From Thermus sediminis (GTDB taxonomy: Bacteria > Deinococcota > Deinococci > Deinococcales > Thermaceae), in the NCBI RefSeq assembly GCF_003426945.1, contig NZ_QURO01000004.1, positions 1,426,001 to 1,490,000 on the forward strand: DNA of 64,000 nt, in the 5' to 3' direction. A model generated the notes under the pieces. It saw only the letters and a program-made list of their open reading frames with translations. It was not told the DNA's origin and did no database searches. This document shows positions 46,994 to 55,136 of this stretch, in pieces. Both the position numbers and the translations under genes were made by a program. The stretch's first letter is position 1, and every line of letters begins with the position of its first letter.

Positions 46994-47746
46994 ATGGAAG
47001 GCCGCGTGCCCGAACCCACCCACACCCTCGAGGGCTGGCACATCCTCCACGACTTCCGCCTCCTGGACTTCCCCCGCTGGCGGAAGGCCCCGCCTTTGGA
47101 GCGGCAGGCCGCCTGGGAAGAGCTTTTGGACCTCCTCGCCGCCTGGCGGCGGGTGGAGGAGGCGGGGCGGGGGTCTTTTGGGGTCTACCAGGTGGTCACC
47201 CACAAGGCGGACCTCCTCTTCCTAAACCTGAGGGAAGGGTTGGACGAGCTCTTGGAAGTGGAGGCCGCCCTCAACAGGAGCCTCCTCGCCGAGTACCTCC
47301 TCCCCGCCTACGGCTTCTACTCCGTGGTGGAGCTGGGAAGCCAGGAAAGGCCCTTGGACCCCGAGGCCCCCTACGTGAAGCCCCGCCTCACCCCCAAGGT
47401 GCCCAAGGGGGGCTACGTCTGCTTCTACCCCATGAACAAGAGGCGGGAAGGGGGGGACAACTGGTACCTGCTCCCCGCCAAGGAGCGGGCCCACCTCATG
47501 CGGGCCCACGGGGAGACGGGGAGGAAGTACCAGGGCAGGGTCCTCCAGGTCATCAGCGGGGCCCAGGGCCTGGACGACTGGGAGTGGGGGGTGGACCTCT
47601 TCAGCGAGGACCCCGTCCAGTTCAAGAAGATCGTCTACGAGATGCGCTTTGACGAGGTCTCCGCCCGCTACGGGGAGTTTGGCCCCTTCTACGTGGGCAG
47701 ATACCTGGACGAGGAGGCCCTGGCCAGGCTTTTGAGCGTAGGATAG
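46994..47746 (+). CDS. hemQ: Coproheme decarboxylase HemQ (chlorite dismutase family)
   Basis: Last step of the coproporphyrin-dependent heme pathway: decarboxylates coproheme to heme b using peroxide. 250 residues, very close to the T. thermophilus protein of known structure. Visible: THTLEGWHILHDFRLLDF at the N-terminus, VELGSQERPL, YVCFYPMNKRREG with the coproheme-binding loop, RKYQGRVLQVISGAQGLDDWEWGVDLF with the proximal histidine region nearby (AHGETGRKY), and KKIVYEMRFDEVSARYGEFG. A second Cld-like gene follows by 4 bp. Confidence 0.95.
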   Translation: MEGRVPEPTHTLEGWHILHDFRLLDFPRWRKAPPLERQAAWEELLDLLAAWRRVEEAGRGSFGVYQVVTHKADLLFLNLREGLDELLEVEAALNRSLLAEYLLPAYGFYSVVELGSQERPLDPEAPYVKPRLTPKVPKGGYVCFYPMNKRREGGDNWYLLPAKERAHLMRAHGETGRKYQGRVLQVISGAQGLDDWEWGVDLFSEDPVQFKKIVYEMRFDEVSARYGEFGPFYVGRYLDEEALARLLSVG

Positions 47747-47750
47747 GGGT

Positions 47751-48245
47751 ATGGAGCGCTACTGGGCCCTGGGGCTTTTCCGGCTTCTCCCCGAGTTCCG
47801 CCGCCTGGAGGCCGAGGGGCAGGAGCACCTCAAGGAGGAGTTCGCCCTCCTCCTCCACCGCTTCCGCGAGCGGGGGGAGTTCCTCAGGGCCTATAGCCTA
47901 GTAGGCTTTTCGGCCGAGGCCGACCTCCTCCTCTTCCAGGGGGCGGAGGACCCCAGGGCCTTCCAGGTCCTGAGGCGGGAGGCCCACCGCACCCGGCTCA
48001 TGGGCTACCTGGTCCCCGTGGCCCTCTTCCTGGACCGGGGGATGGGGGAGCCGGAGGCGGGGGCCTTGGCCCTCTTTCCCTTTGGCCTCGAGGCCCCGCC
48101 TCCCCAGGGGGTGAGGCTCCTCAAGGGGCGGCAGGTGGTCCTCCTGGAAGGGCCTCTGGAGGCCCTCTTCCCCCTGGCCCTGGCCGAGGGGGGGTATTTG
48201 GCCCTTCCCCGGGGCTTCCGGGAGGCCCTGGACGACCTGGGCTAA
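47751..48245 (+). CDS. Short chlorite-dismutase-like paralogue of HemQ
   Basis: 164 residues. The first 95 follow the N-terminal Cld pattern (YWALGLFRLLPEFRRLE, then YSLVGFSAEADLLLFQGAEDPRAFQVLRRE), matching the same part of HemQ (YQVVTHKADLLFL). The C-terminal part is short and lacks the heme-binding Tyr/His motifs (no PMNKRR, no AHGETGRKY), so heme binding is doubtful. It probably arose by duplication and shortening, or is a non-enzymatic partner. Cotranscribed with hemQ. Confidence 0.65.
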   Translation: MERYWALGLFRLLPEFRRLEAEGQEHLKEEFALLLHRFRERGEFLRAYSLVGFSAEADLLLFQGAEDPRAFQVLRREAHRTRLMGYLVPVALFLDRGMGEPEAGALALFPFGLEAPPPQGVRLLKGRQVVLLEGPLEALFPLALAEGGYLALPRGFREALDDLG

Positions 48246-48250
48246 TACCA

Positions 48251-48278
48251 CCCCATGCTGGCTTGCGCCAGCATGGGG
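48251..48278. terminator. 28-nt hairpin in convergent junction (copy 3)
   Basis: Arms CCCCATGCTGGC and GCCAGCATGGGG pair perfectly around TTGC, between the stops of the Cld-like gene and ruvA. Followed by GCCCC, as in the copy at 63356. Confidence 0.75.
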
Positions 48279-48328
48279 GCCCCAGGGCTTTGGCCTGGGC
48301 CCCGTGGCGAAACCCGGGCGCAAGGCCC

Positions 48329-48904
48329 CTAGCGCAGGCGCCTCAGGGCCTCCTTGATGAGCTCCTGGGCCTTGGCCCCCGGGTTTTGGGCCAGGAGGTC
48401 CAGGACCACCCCCCGGGCCTGCCCCTCCTTGAAGCCCAAAGCGGCCAGGGCCTGGATGGCCGCCTCGGCCTCCTGGCTTTCTACCCTCTCCCCGGCAAGG
48501 AGGTCCTTAGGCACCTTGTCCCTGAGCTCCAGGGCCAGGCGCTCGGCGAGCCTTCTGCCCACCCCGCTCGCCGAGGTGAGGAGCCTCATGTCCCCCTCGG
48601 CCAGGGCCTGGGCCAGGAGGCCGGGGCCCAGGGCGGAGAGGAGGGCCAGGGCCACCTTGGGCCCCACCCCGTTCACGGAGAGGAGCAGCTCAAAGAGCCT
48701 TAGGCTTGCCTCCTCGGGGAAGCCGTAGAGGGCGAGCCCCTCCTCCTTGAGGAGGAGGTGGGTGTGGACCCCCACCTCCTCCCCCTCCTTCAAGGCCTTT
48801 AGGAAGGGCGCGGGGGCCTGGAGGAAGAAGCCCACCCCGCCCACCAGGAGGAGGAAACCCTCCCCCTCCTTCCTCAGGACCACGCCCTGGAGGTAGCGGA
48901 TCAT
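48329..48904 (-). CDS. ruvA: Holliday junction branch migration protein RuvA
   Basis: 191 residues. Domain I OB fold (MIRYLQGVVLRKEGEG), domain II with two helix-hairpin-helix motifs (LLSVNGVGPKVALALLS and TSASGVGRRLAERLALELRDK), and the small C-terminal domain (AIQALAALGFKEGQA) that contacts RuvB. Binds four-way junctions. Its start overlaps the end of the enoyl-CoA hydratase gene by 4 bp, an odd functional pairing but a tight operon. Confidence 0.95.
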   Translation of the reverse strand: MIRYLQGVVLRKEGEGFLLLVGGVGFFLQAPAPFLKALKEGEEVGVHTHLLLKEEGLALYGFPEEASLRLFELLLSVNGVGPKVALALLSALGPGLLAQALAEGDMRLLTSASGVGRRLAERLALELRDKVPKDLLAGERVESQEAEAAIQALAALGFKEGQARGVVLDLLAQNPGAKAQELIKEALRRLR

Positions 48905-49665
48905 CGCCCTTGGAAGCGGGGCGGACGCTTCTCCCGGAAGGCCCTCACCCCCTCCTCGTGGTCCAGGGTGCGCCCCGCCTCCCCCTGGAGGATGGCCTCG
49001 AGGGCCAAGGCCTCGGTGAGGGAGAGGCGGTAGGTCTCCAGGAGGAGCTTCCTGGTGAGGGCGTGGGCCCGGGTGGGGCCTTGGGCCAGCTCCTGGGCCT
49101 GCCTTAGGGCCTCCTCCACGAGCCTTTCCCCGGGCACCACCCGGTGCACCAGGCCCAGGGCCAGGGCCTCCTCTGCCGAGAGGCGGGGGGATAGGTGGAG
49201 GAGCTCTTGGGCCTTGGCCAGGCCCACCAGCCGAGGCAGGAGGAAGCTCATCCCCGAATCCGGCACCAGGCCGATGCGGAGAAAGGCGGTGGTGAAGCTG
49301 GCCTCCGTGGCGGCCAGGCGGTAGTCCCCCCAGAGGGCCAGGCTCATCCCCGCCCCCGCCGCCGCCCCGTTCACGGCCACCACCAGGGGCTTCTCCAGGG
49401 CGCTCAAGGCCTCCACCACCCGGTTGTAGCGGCGGAGGTGGGCCTCGTAGTCGGGCTTGGCCTCGCCGAACTCCATGAGGTCCTGGCCCGCGGAGAAGGC
49501 CTTCCCCGCCCCGGTGAGGAGGAGAGCCCGCACCCCCTGGTCCCGGTTCGCCTCCTCTAGGGCGGCGAAGAGGGCTTCCAGGAGCTCTCCCGTGAGGGCG
49601 TTGAGCCTTTCGGGCCGGTTGAGCGTGAGGACCAGCACGCCTTCTTGACGCTCCTTGAGGACCAT
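48901..49665 (-). CDS. Enoyl-CoA hydratase/isomerase family protein
   Basis: 254 residues of the crotonase fold. Motifs: LTLNRPERLNALTGELLEAL, oxyanion-hole residues in AFSAGQDLMEFGE and NGAAAGAGMSLALWGDYRLA; the usual catalytic glutamate position (FLRIGLVPDSGMSF) has D/G as in PaaG-type isomerases. Acts in fatty acid or phenylacetate breakdown; exact substrate open. ATG 49665 has TACAAT 6 nt upstream. Overlaps ruvA. Confidence 0.87.
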   Translation of the reverse strand: MVLKERQEGVLVLTLNRPERLNALTGELLEALFAALEEANRDQGVRALLLTGAGKAFSAGQDLMEFGEAKPDYEAHLRRYNRVVEALSALEKPLVVAVNGAAAGAGMSLALWGDYRLAATEASFTTAFLRIGLVPDSGMSFLLPRLVGLAKAQELLHLSPRLSAEEALALGLVHRVVPGERLVEEALRQAQELAQGPTRAHALTRKLLLETYRLSLTEALALEAILQGEAGRTLDHEEGVRAFREKRPPRFQGR

Positions 49666-49671
49666 GGCCCC

Positions 49672-49677
49672 ATTGTA
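49672..49677 (-). promoter_or_regulatory. -10 element of leaderless enoyl-CoA hydratase-ruvA operon
   Basis: TACAAT on the minus strand, 6 nt (GGGGCC) before ATG 49665. Confidence 0.6.
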
Positions 49678-49686
49678 AGGCTTGGG

Positions 49687-49741
49687 CACTACACCGCTTT
49701 TTGGTGTAGCGTAGTGAAGGGGGTATGCCCCCTAGGAGGCA
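49687..49741 (+). promoter_or_regulatory. Inverted repeats in the sucA leader
   Basis: CACTACACC...GGTGTAG with a GCTTTTT loop, then GTAGTG again, followed by GGGGGTATGCCCCC directly before TAGGAGG, the sucA ribosome site. The first repeat could be an operator between the divergent genes, the second a hairpin that hides the ribosome site. Function inferred only from symmetry. Confidence 0.4.
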
Positions 49742-49743
49742 GG

Positions 49744-52422
49744 ATGGAGCTCACGCTGGAAAGCCAAGGCTACCTGGAAGCCCTGTACCAGGCCTACCTG
49801 GAGGACCCCTTTTCCCTTCCCGAGGAGTGGCGGCGCTACTTCTCCGCCCTGGCCTTGGAGGGCGGCCGACGAGAACCCCTGGCCCCCCCGGTGGGGGAGG
49901 CTTTGGACCCGGCCTTCTTCCTCAGGGTGGAAAGGCTGGTCCAGGCCTATCGGGAGCTGGGCCACCTGGCGGCCCGGATCGACCCCCTGGGCCGGGAAAG
50001 GCCCTGGCCCAAGGGGCTTGCCCTCGAGGCCCACGGCCTCTCCTCGGGGGACCTCAGTAGACCCTTACCCCCCCTCTTCGGGGCCCCCACCCTGGAGGCC
50101 CTTTTGGAGAGGCTGAAGGCCACCTACCTGGGCCCCGTGGGCTTTGAGCTCGCCCACGTGGACCCCGAGGAACGGGCCTGGCTCCTGGCCCAAATCGAAG
50201 CCCCCTGGCCCAAGCCCCCCCGGGAGGTGCGGAGGCGGCTTTTCAAGGGGCTTCTGGAGGCAGGCCTCTTTGAGGCCTTCCTGCAGCGGAAGTACCTGGG
50301 GGCCAAGACCTTCAGCGTGGAGGGCCTGGAAAGCCTCATTCCCCTCCTAGGGGAGACCCTGGAGGAGGCGGCCCGGCACGGGGTGCGGGAGGTGGTCATC
50401 GGCATGGCCCACCGGGGGCGCCTGAACGTCCTGGCCCACGTGGCGGACAAGCCCTTTGAGCGCATCTTCCGCGAGTTTGAGGAGATCTTCCCCGAGGGCT
50501 ATTCCGGGGACGTCAAGTACCACCTGGGCTTCTCCACGGACCGCATGACCGCCTTCGGCCCTGTCCACGTCTCCTTGAACTTCAACCCCAGCCACCTGGA
50601 GTTCGTGAACCCCGTGACCTTGGGAAGGCTTCGCGCCAAGCAGGACCGCTTCGGGGACCGGGAGAGGCGGCGGGGCCTGGCGGTTTTGGTCCACGGGGAC
50701 GCCGCCTTCATCGGGGAGGGGATTGTCCAGGAGACCTTGAACCTCTCCGGGCTTCCGGGCTACCGGGTGGGGGGAACCCTCCACGTGGTGGCCAACAACC
50801 AGCTGGGCTTCACCACCCTGCCCTCGGAGTACACCTCCTGCCGCTACCCCACGGACATCGCCAAGATGGTGGGGGCCCCCATCTTCCACGTGAACGCCGA
50901 GGCCTTGGACGAGCTCTGGTTCGTCCTGAGGTTGGCCCTGGACTACCGCGGGCGCTATGGCAAGGACGTGGTCATAGACCTTGTGGGCTACCGCCGCCGG
51001 GGGCACAACGAGACCGACGAGCCCACCTTCACCCAGCCGGGGATGTACGCCCAGATCGCCAGGCGCCCCGAGCCCTGGAAGGTCTACGCCGAGCGCCTCC
51101 TGGCCGAAGGGGTCCTCTCCGGGGAGGAGGTCCAGGCCTGGCAGGAGGCCTACCTGGAGCGCCTGGAGAGCGAGTTCGCCCGGGTCAAGGCCGAGCCCGG
51201 CCCCGTGGTGCCCCACGGGCTTTCCGGCATCTGGCAGGGGTACGTGGGGGGGGAGGACCGCCTGGTGCCGGAGGTGGACACCGGGGTGCCCAAGGAGACC
51301 CTAAGGAACCTCCTCCTCCGCCTGACCTCGGTCCCCGAGGGCTTCCAGGTCCACCCCAAGCTCAAGCGCTTTCTGGAGGCCCGCCGGGAGATGGCCGAGG
51401 GGAAGCGCCCCCTAGACTGGGCCACGGCCGAGGCCCTGGCCTTCGCCTCCTTGGCGGTGGAGGGCCACCGGGTCCGCCTTACGGGCCAGGACGCCTTGAG
51501 GGGCACCTTCACCCAGCGCCACGCTGCCCTCTACGACTACGAGACGGGCGAGCCCTACATCCCCCTCCAGCACCTGGCCGAGGGCCAGGCGGAGGTGGAG
51601 ATATGGAACTCCCCCCTCTCCGAGGCCGGGGTCCTGGGGTTTGAGTACGGCTACAGCCTGGACTACCCCGAGGGCCTCGTCCTCTGGGAGGCCCAGTTCG
51701 GGGACTTCGTCAACGTGGCCCAGGTCTACATCGACCAGTTCCTGGCCAGCGCCGAGGACAAGTGGAACCGGCTTTCGGGGCTGGTGCTCCTCCTCCCCCA
51801 CGGCCTCGAGGGCCAGGGCCCCGAGCACTCCTCCGCCAGGCTGGAGCGCTTCCTGCAGCTTGGGGCCCGGGACAACCTCCAGGTGGCCTACCCCACCACC
51901 CCGGCCCAGTTCTTCCACCTGCTCCGCCGCCAGGTGAAGCGCCCTATCCGCAAGCCCCTCGTCGTCATGACCCCGAAAAGCCTCCTCCGCCACCCCGAGG
52001 TGGTCTCCGCCCTGGAGGAGGTGGCTCAAGGGCGCTTCCAAAAGGTCCTCCCCGAGCGGGTCAAGGGGGCGAGGAAGGTCCTCCTCACCTCGGGCAAGGT
52101 CTACTACGACCTCCTGGCCAAAAGGCGGGAGCTTGGGGCGGAGGACGTGGCCTTGATCCGGCTGGAACTCCTCTACCCCTTCCCCGAGGAGGAGCTAAGG
52201 GAGGCCCTAGGCCTTTACCCCAAGGAGACCCCGGTGGTCTACGTCCAGGAGGAGCCCGTGAACCAGGGGGCCTGGTGGTACCTCTCGGCCCGCTTCTGCG
52301 GGGAGATCTACGGCCACCCCTTCAGCGTGGTGGCCCGGCCCGAGTCCCCGAGCCCCGCCGTGGGCTCCTCCAAGGTGCACAGGCTGGAGCAGGAAAGGCT
52401 TCTTGAGGAAGCCTTCCAGTGA
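49744..52422 (+). CDS. sucA: 2-oxoglutarate dehydrogenase E1
   Basis: ThDP enzyme of the TCA cycle, decarboxylates 2-oxoglutarate and loads succinyl groups on E2. 892 residues. N-terminal segment that binds E2 (YLEALYQAYLEDPFSLPEEWR), GMAHRGRLNVLAH, GDAAFIGEGIVQETLNLS with the ThDP motif, GYRRRGHNETDEPTFTQP and the C-terminal transketolase half (FTQRHAALYDYETGEPYIPL; LPHGLEGQGPEHSSARLERFL). ATG 49744 sits behind TAGGAGG; upstream codons belong to the leader repeats. First gene of sucA-sucB-lpd. Confidence 0.96.
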   Translation: MELTLESQGYLEALYQAYLEDPFSLPEEWRRYFSALALEGGRREPLAPPVGEALDPAFFLRVERLVQAYRELGHLAARIDPLGRERPWPKGLALEAHGLSSGDLSRPLPPLFGAPTLEALLERLKATYLGPVGFELAHVDPEERAWLLAQIEAPWPKPPREVRRRLFKGLLEAGLFEAFLQRKYLGAKTFSVEGLESLIPLLGETLEEAARHGVREVVIGMAHRGRLNVLAHVADKPFERIFREFEEIFPEGYSGDVKYHLGFSTDRMTAFGPVHVSLNFNPSHLEFVNPVTLGRLRAKQDRFGDRERRRGLAVLVHGDAAFIGEGIVQETLNLSGLPGYRVGGTLHVVANNQLGFTTLPSEYTSCRYPTDIAKMVGAPIFHVNAEALDELWFVLRLALDYRGRYGKDVVIDLVGYRRRGHNETDEPTFTQPGMYAQIARRPEPWKVYAERLLAEGVLSGEEVQAWQEAYLERLESEFARVKAEPGPVVPHGLSGIWQGYVGGEDRLVPEVDTGVPKETLRNLLLRLTSVPEGFQVHPKLKRFLEARREMAEGKRPLDWATAEALAFASLAVEGHRVRLTGQDALRGTFTQRHAALYDYETGEPYIPLQHLAEGQAEVEIWNSPLSEAGVLGFEYGYSLDYPEGLVLWEAQFGDFVNVAQVYIDQFLASAEDKWNRLSGLVLLLPHGLEGQGPEHSSARLERFLQLGARDNLQVAYPTTPAQFFHLLRRQVKRPIRKPLVVMTPKSLLRHPEVVSALEEVAQGRFQKVLPERVKGARKVLLTSGKVYYDLLAKRRELGAEDVALIRLELLYPFPEEELREALGLYPKETPVVYVQEEPVNQGAWWYLSARFCGEIYGHPFSVVARPESPSPAVGSSKVHRLEQERLLEEAFQ

Positions 52423-52433
52423 GGAGGTAAACG

Positions 52434-53630
52434 GTGCAGGAGCTTAAGGTCCCCTCCGTGGGCGAGTCCATCGTGGAAGTGGAGATCGGCGCTTGGCTGA
52501 AGGGGGAGGGCGAGCCCTTCCAGGCCGACGAGCCCCTGGTGGAGCTCATCACCGACAAGGCCACCCTGGAGCTCCCCGCCCCCTTCGCCGGGACCCTGAA
52601 GCAGATCCTCAAGGCCCAAGGGGAGACGGCCCGGGTGGGGGAGGCCATCGCCCTCCTGGAAGAGGGGGTGGCCCAAGCCGAGGCCCGGCCAGAGCCCCGG
52701 GCCCCCGCCCAGGAGCCCCCCCTGGCCATGCCCGCGGCGGAAAGGGTCATGCGGGAGGCCGGAGTCGCCCCCGGGGAGGTGAGGGGTACCGGCCTAGGGG
52801 GGCGGATCCTCAAGGAGGACGTGGAGCGCTACCTGGAGGAGCGGCCTGCCGCCCCCCCGCCTGCCCCTGAGCCCATCCCCGCCCCCCGTCCTCCTGCGCC
52901 TCCCGTCCAGGCCCCTACGGATAGGCCCTGGCGGGTGGACGAGGTGGTGCCCATGACCCCCCTGCGCCGCCGCATCGCCGAGAGGCTCCTCCTGGCCCGG
53001 CAGACCACGGCCATGCTCACCACCTTCAACGAGGCGGACATGTCCCAGGTCATCGCCCTGAGGCGGGAGCTAGGGGAGGCCTTCCAGAAGAAATATGGGG
53101 TCAAGCTGGGCTTCATGAGCTTCTTCGTCAAGGCGGTGGTCCAGGCCCTGAAGGAGATCCCCGAGCTCAACGCCGAGATCCGGGACCAAGCCATCGTCTA
53201 CCACCGCTACTACGACATCGGCATCGCCGTGGGGGGAGGGGAGGGGCTGGTGGTGCCCGTCCTCCGGGATGCGGACCGCCTCTCCTTCGCCGAGATTGAG
53301 AAGCAGATCGCCGACTTCGCCGAAAGGGCCCGCACCAAGAGGCTCAGGCCCGAGGAGCTCATGGGGGGCACCTTCACCATCACCAACGGGGGGATCTACG
53401 GCTCCTTGAACTCCACCCCCCTCCTCAACCCGCCCCAGGTGGGGATCCTGGGCATGCACGCCATCCAGGAGAGGCCCGTGGCCCGGGAGGGGCAGGTGGT
53501 GGTCCGGCCCATGATGTACCTGGCCCTCTCCTACGACCACCGCATCGTGGACGGTCGCGAGGCGGTCACCTTCCTCCGCCGGGTGAAGGAGCTCATAGAG
53601 AACCCCGTGAGGCTCCTCCTGGAGGTGTGA
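52434..53630 (+). CDS. sucB: 2-oxoglutarate dehydrogenase E2 (dihydrolipoyl succinyltransferase)
   Basis: 398 residues from GTG 52434. Lipoyl domain with [14 protein letters not shown] (lipoylated lysine), Pro/Ala linkers, subunit-binding domain ([29 protein letters not shown] region) and catalytic domain ending with [13 protein letters not shown], which holds the active histidine and aspartate. The frame is intact here, unlike the bkd E2. GGAGG lies before the GTG. Followed by the E3 gene after 1 bp. Confidence 0.95.
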   Translation: MQELKVPSVGESIVEVEIGAWLKGEGEPFQADEPLVELITDKATLELPAPFAGTLKQILKAQGETARVGEAIALLEEGVAQAEARPEPRAPAQEPPLAMPAAERVMREAGVAPGEVRGTGLGGRILKEDVERYLEERPAAPPPAPEPIPAPRPPAPPVQAPTDRPWRVDEVVPMTPLRRRIAERLLLARQTTAMLTTFNEADMSQVIALRRELGEAFQKKYGVKLGFMSFFVKAVVQALKEIPELNAEIRDQAIVYHRYYDIGIAVGGGEGLVVPVLRDADRLSFAEIEKQIADFAERARTKRLRPEELMGGTFTITNGGIYGSLNSTPLLNPPQVGILGMHAIQERPVAREGQVVVRPMMYLALSYDHRIVDGREAVTFLRRVKELIENPVRLLLEV

Positions 53631-53631
53631 G

Positions 53632-54999
53632 GTGTACGACCTCCTCGTTGTTGGAGCGGGCCCAGGGGGGTACGTGGCCGCCATAAGGGCGGCCCAGCTG
53701 GGGATGCGGGTGGGGGTGGTGGAGAAGGAGCGGGCCCTGGGGGGGACCTGCCTCAGGGTGGGGTGCATCCCCTCCAAGGCCCTCCTGGAGACCAGCGAGC
53801 GCATCTACGAGGTGAGGAAGGGCCTCCTTGGGGCCAGGGTCCAGGGGCTGGAGGTGGACCTTCCTGCCCTCCTCGCCCACAAGGACAAGGTGGTCCAGGC
53901 CAACACCCAGGGGATTGAGTTCCTCTTCAAGAAAAACGGCATCGCCCGCCACCTGGGCAGGGCCCGCTTCCTCTCGGAGAGGAAGGTCCTGGTGGAGGAA
54001 ACGGGGGAGGAGCTTTCCGCCCGCTACATCCTCATCGCCACCGGCTCCGCCCCCCTCCTCCCCCCCTGGGCCCAGGTGGACGGGGAAAGGGTGGTGACCT
54101 CCACCGAGGCCCTAAGCTTCCCCGAGGTGCCGGAAAGGCTCCTCGTGGTGGGGGGCGGGGTCATCGGCCTCGAGCTCGGCGTGGTCTGGCACCGCCTGGG
54201 GGCGGAGGTCATCGTCCTGGAGTACACGGACCGCATCCTGCCCACCATGGACGCAGAGCTTTCCCGGGCGGCGGCGAAGGTCTTCGGGAAGGAGGGCCTG
54301 AAGATCCGGACCGGGGTGCGGGTGAAGGCGGTCTTTCCGGAGGCCAAGGGGGCCCGGGTGGAGCTCGAGGGGGGGGAGGTCTTGGAGGCAGACCGGGTCC
54401 TCCTAGCTGTGGGAAGGAGACCCTACACCGAGGGGCTCGGGCTAGAGAATGCGGGGCTCGCCGCCGACGAGGGGGGCCGGATCCCCGTGGACGGGCACCT
54501 GAGGACCCGCATCCCCCACATCTACGCCGTGGGGGACGTGGTCCGGGGCCCCATGCTGGCCCACAAGGCCAGCGAGGAAGGCATCGCCGCGGTGGAGCAC
54601 ATGGCGAAGGGCTTCGGCCACGTGGACTACCAGGCCATCCCCAGCGTGGTCTACACCCACCCGGAGGTGGCCGGCGTAGGGTATACGGAGGAGGAGCTCA
54701 AAGCCCAGGGCATCCCCTACAAGGTGGGGAGGTTCCCCTACTCGGCCAGTGGCCGCGCCCGGGCCATGGGGGAGACGGAAGGGTTTATTAAGGTCCTGGC
54801 CCACTCCAAGACCGACCGCATCCTGGGGGTCCACGGGATCGGGGCCCGGGTGGGGGACGTCCTAGCGGAGGCTGCTTTGGCCATCTTCTTCAAGGCAAGC
54901 GCCGAGGACGTGGCCCGCGCTCCCCACCACCACCCCTCCCTCTCGGAGATCCTCAAGGAGGCCGCCCTGGCGGCGTGGGAGAGGCCCATCCACCTCTAG
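53632..54999 (+). CDS. lpd: Dihydrolipoamide dehydrogenase, E3 of the 2-oxoglutarate complex
   Basis: 455 residues from GTG 53632. FAD motif GAGPGGYVAAIRA, redox pair GGTCLRVGCIPSK, NAD motif GGGVIGLELG, second FAD motif IYAVGDVV, and PHHHPSLSE with the catalytic His-Glu dyad. It is clearly different from the bkd E3, so each complex has its own E3. End of the operon, convergent with the exported subtilase. Confidence 0.94.
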   Translation: MYDLLVVGAGPGGYVAAIRAAQLGMRVGVVEKERALGGTCLRVGCIPSKALLETSERIYEVRKGLLGARVQGLEVDLPALLAHKDKVVQANTQGIEFLFKKNGIARHLGRARFLSERKVLVEETGEELSARYILIATGSAPLLPPWAQVDGERVVTSTEALSFPEVPERLLVVGGGVIGLELGVVWHRLGAEVIVLEYTDRILPTMDAELSRAAAKVFGKEGLKIRTGVRVKAVFPEAKGARVELEGGEVLEADRVLLAVGRRPYTEGLGLENAGLAADEGGRIPVDGHLRTRIPHIYAVGDVVRGPMLAHKASEEGIAAVEHMAKGFGHVDYQAIPSVVYTHPEVAGVGYTEEELKAQGIPYKVGRFPYSASGRARAMGETEGFIKVLAHSKTDRILGVHGIGARVGDVLAEAALAIFFKASAEDVARAPHHHPSLSEILKEAALAAWERPIHL

Positions 55000-55136
55000 G
55001 CGCCGCGAGGGGTTTCCCCAGGTAATACCTGGCCTCTAGCCCTGGGCGGACTTGCCCTAGGGCCGCTGCCGCGGGGTACCTGTCCCAAAGCTTCCCCCCC
55101 GGGGGTGGCCCGGGGGGATGGATGGGGAGGGGTGGC
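55000..55136. other. Convergent junction with several palindromes
   Basis: Contains CCAGGTAATACCTGG (55018-55032, perfect), a GCCCT/AGGGC stem around 55040-55064 and a C7G5/GGCCCGGGG stretch near 55095-55120. Probably terminators for the two converging operons. It is not of the 12-4-12 type. Confidence 0.45.
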
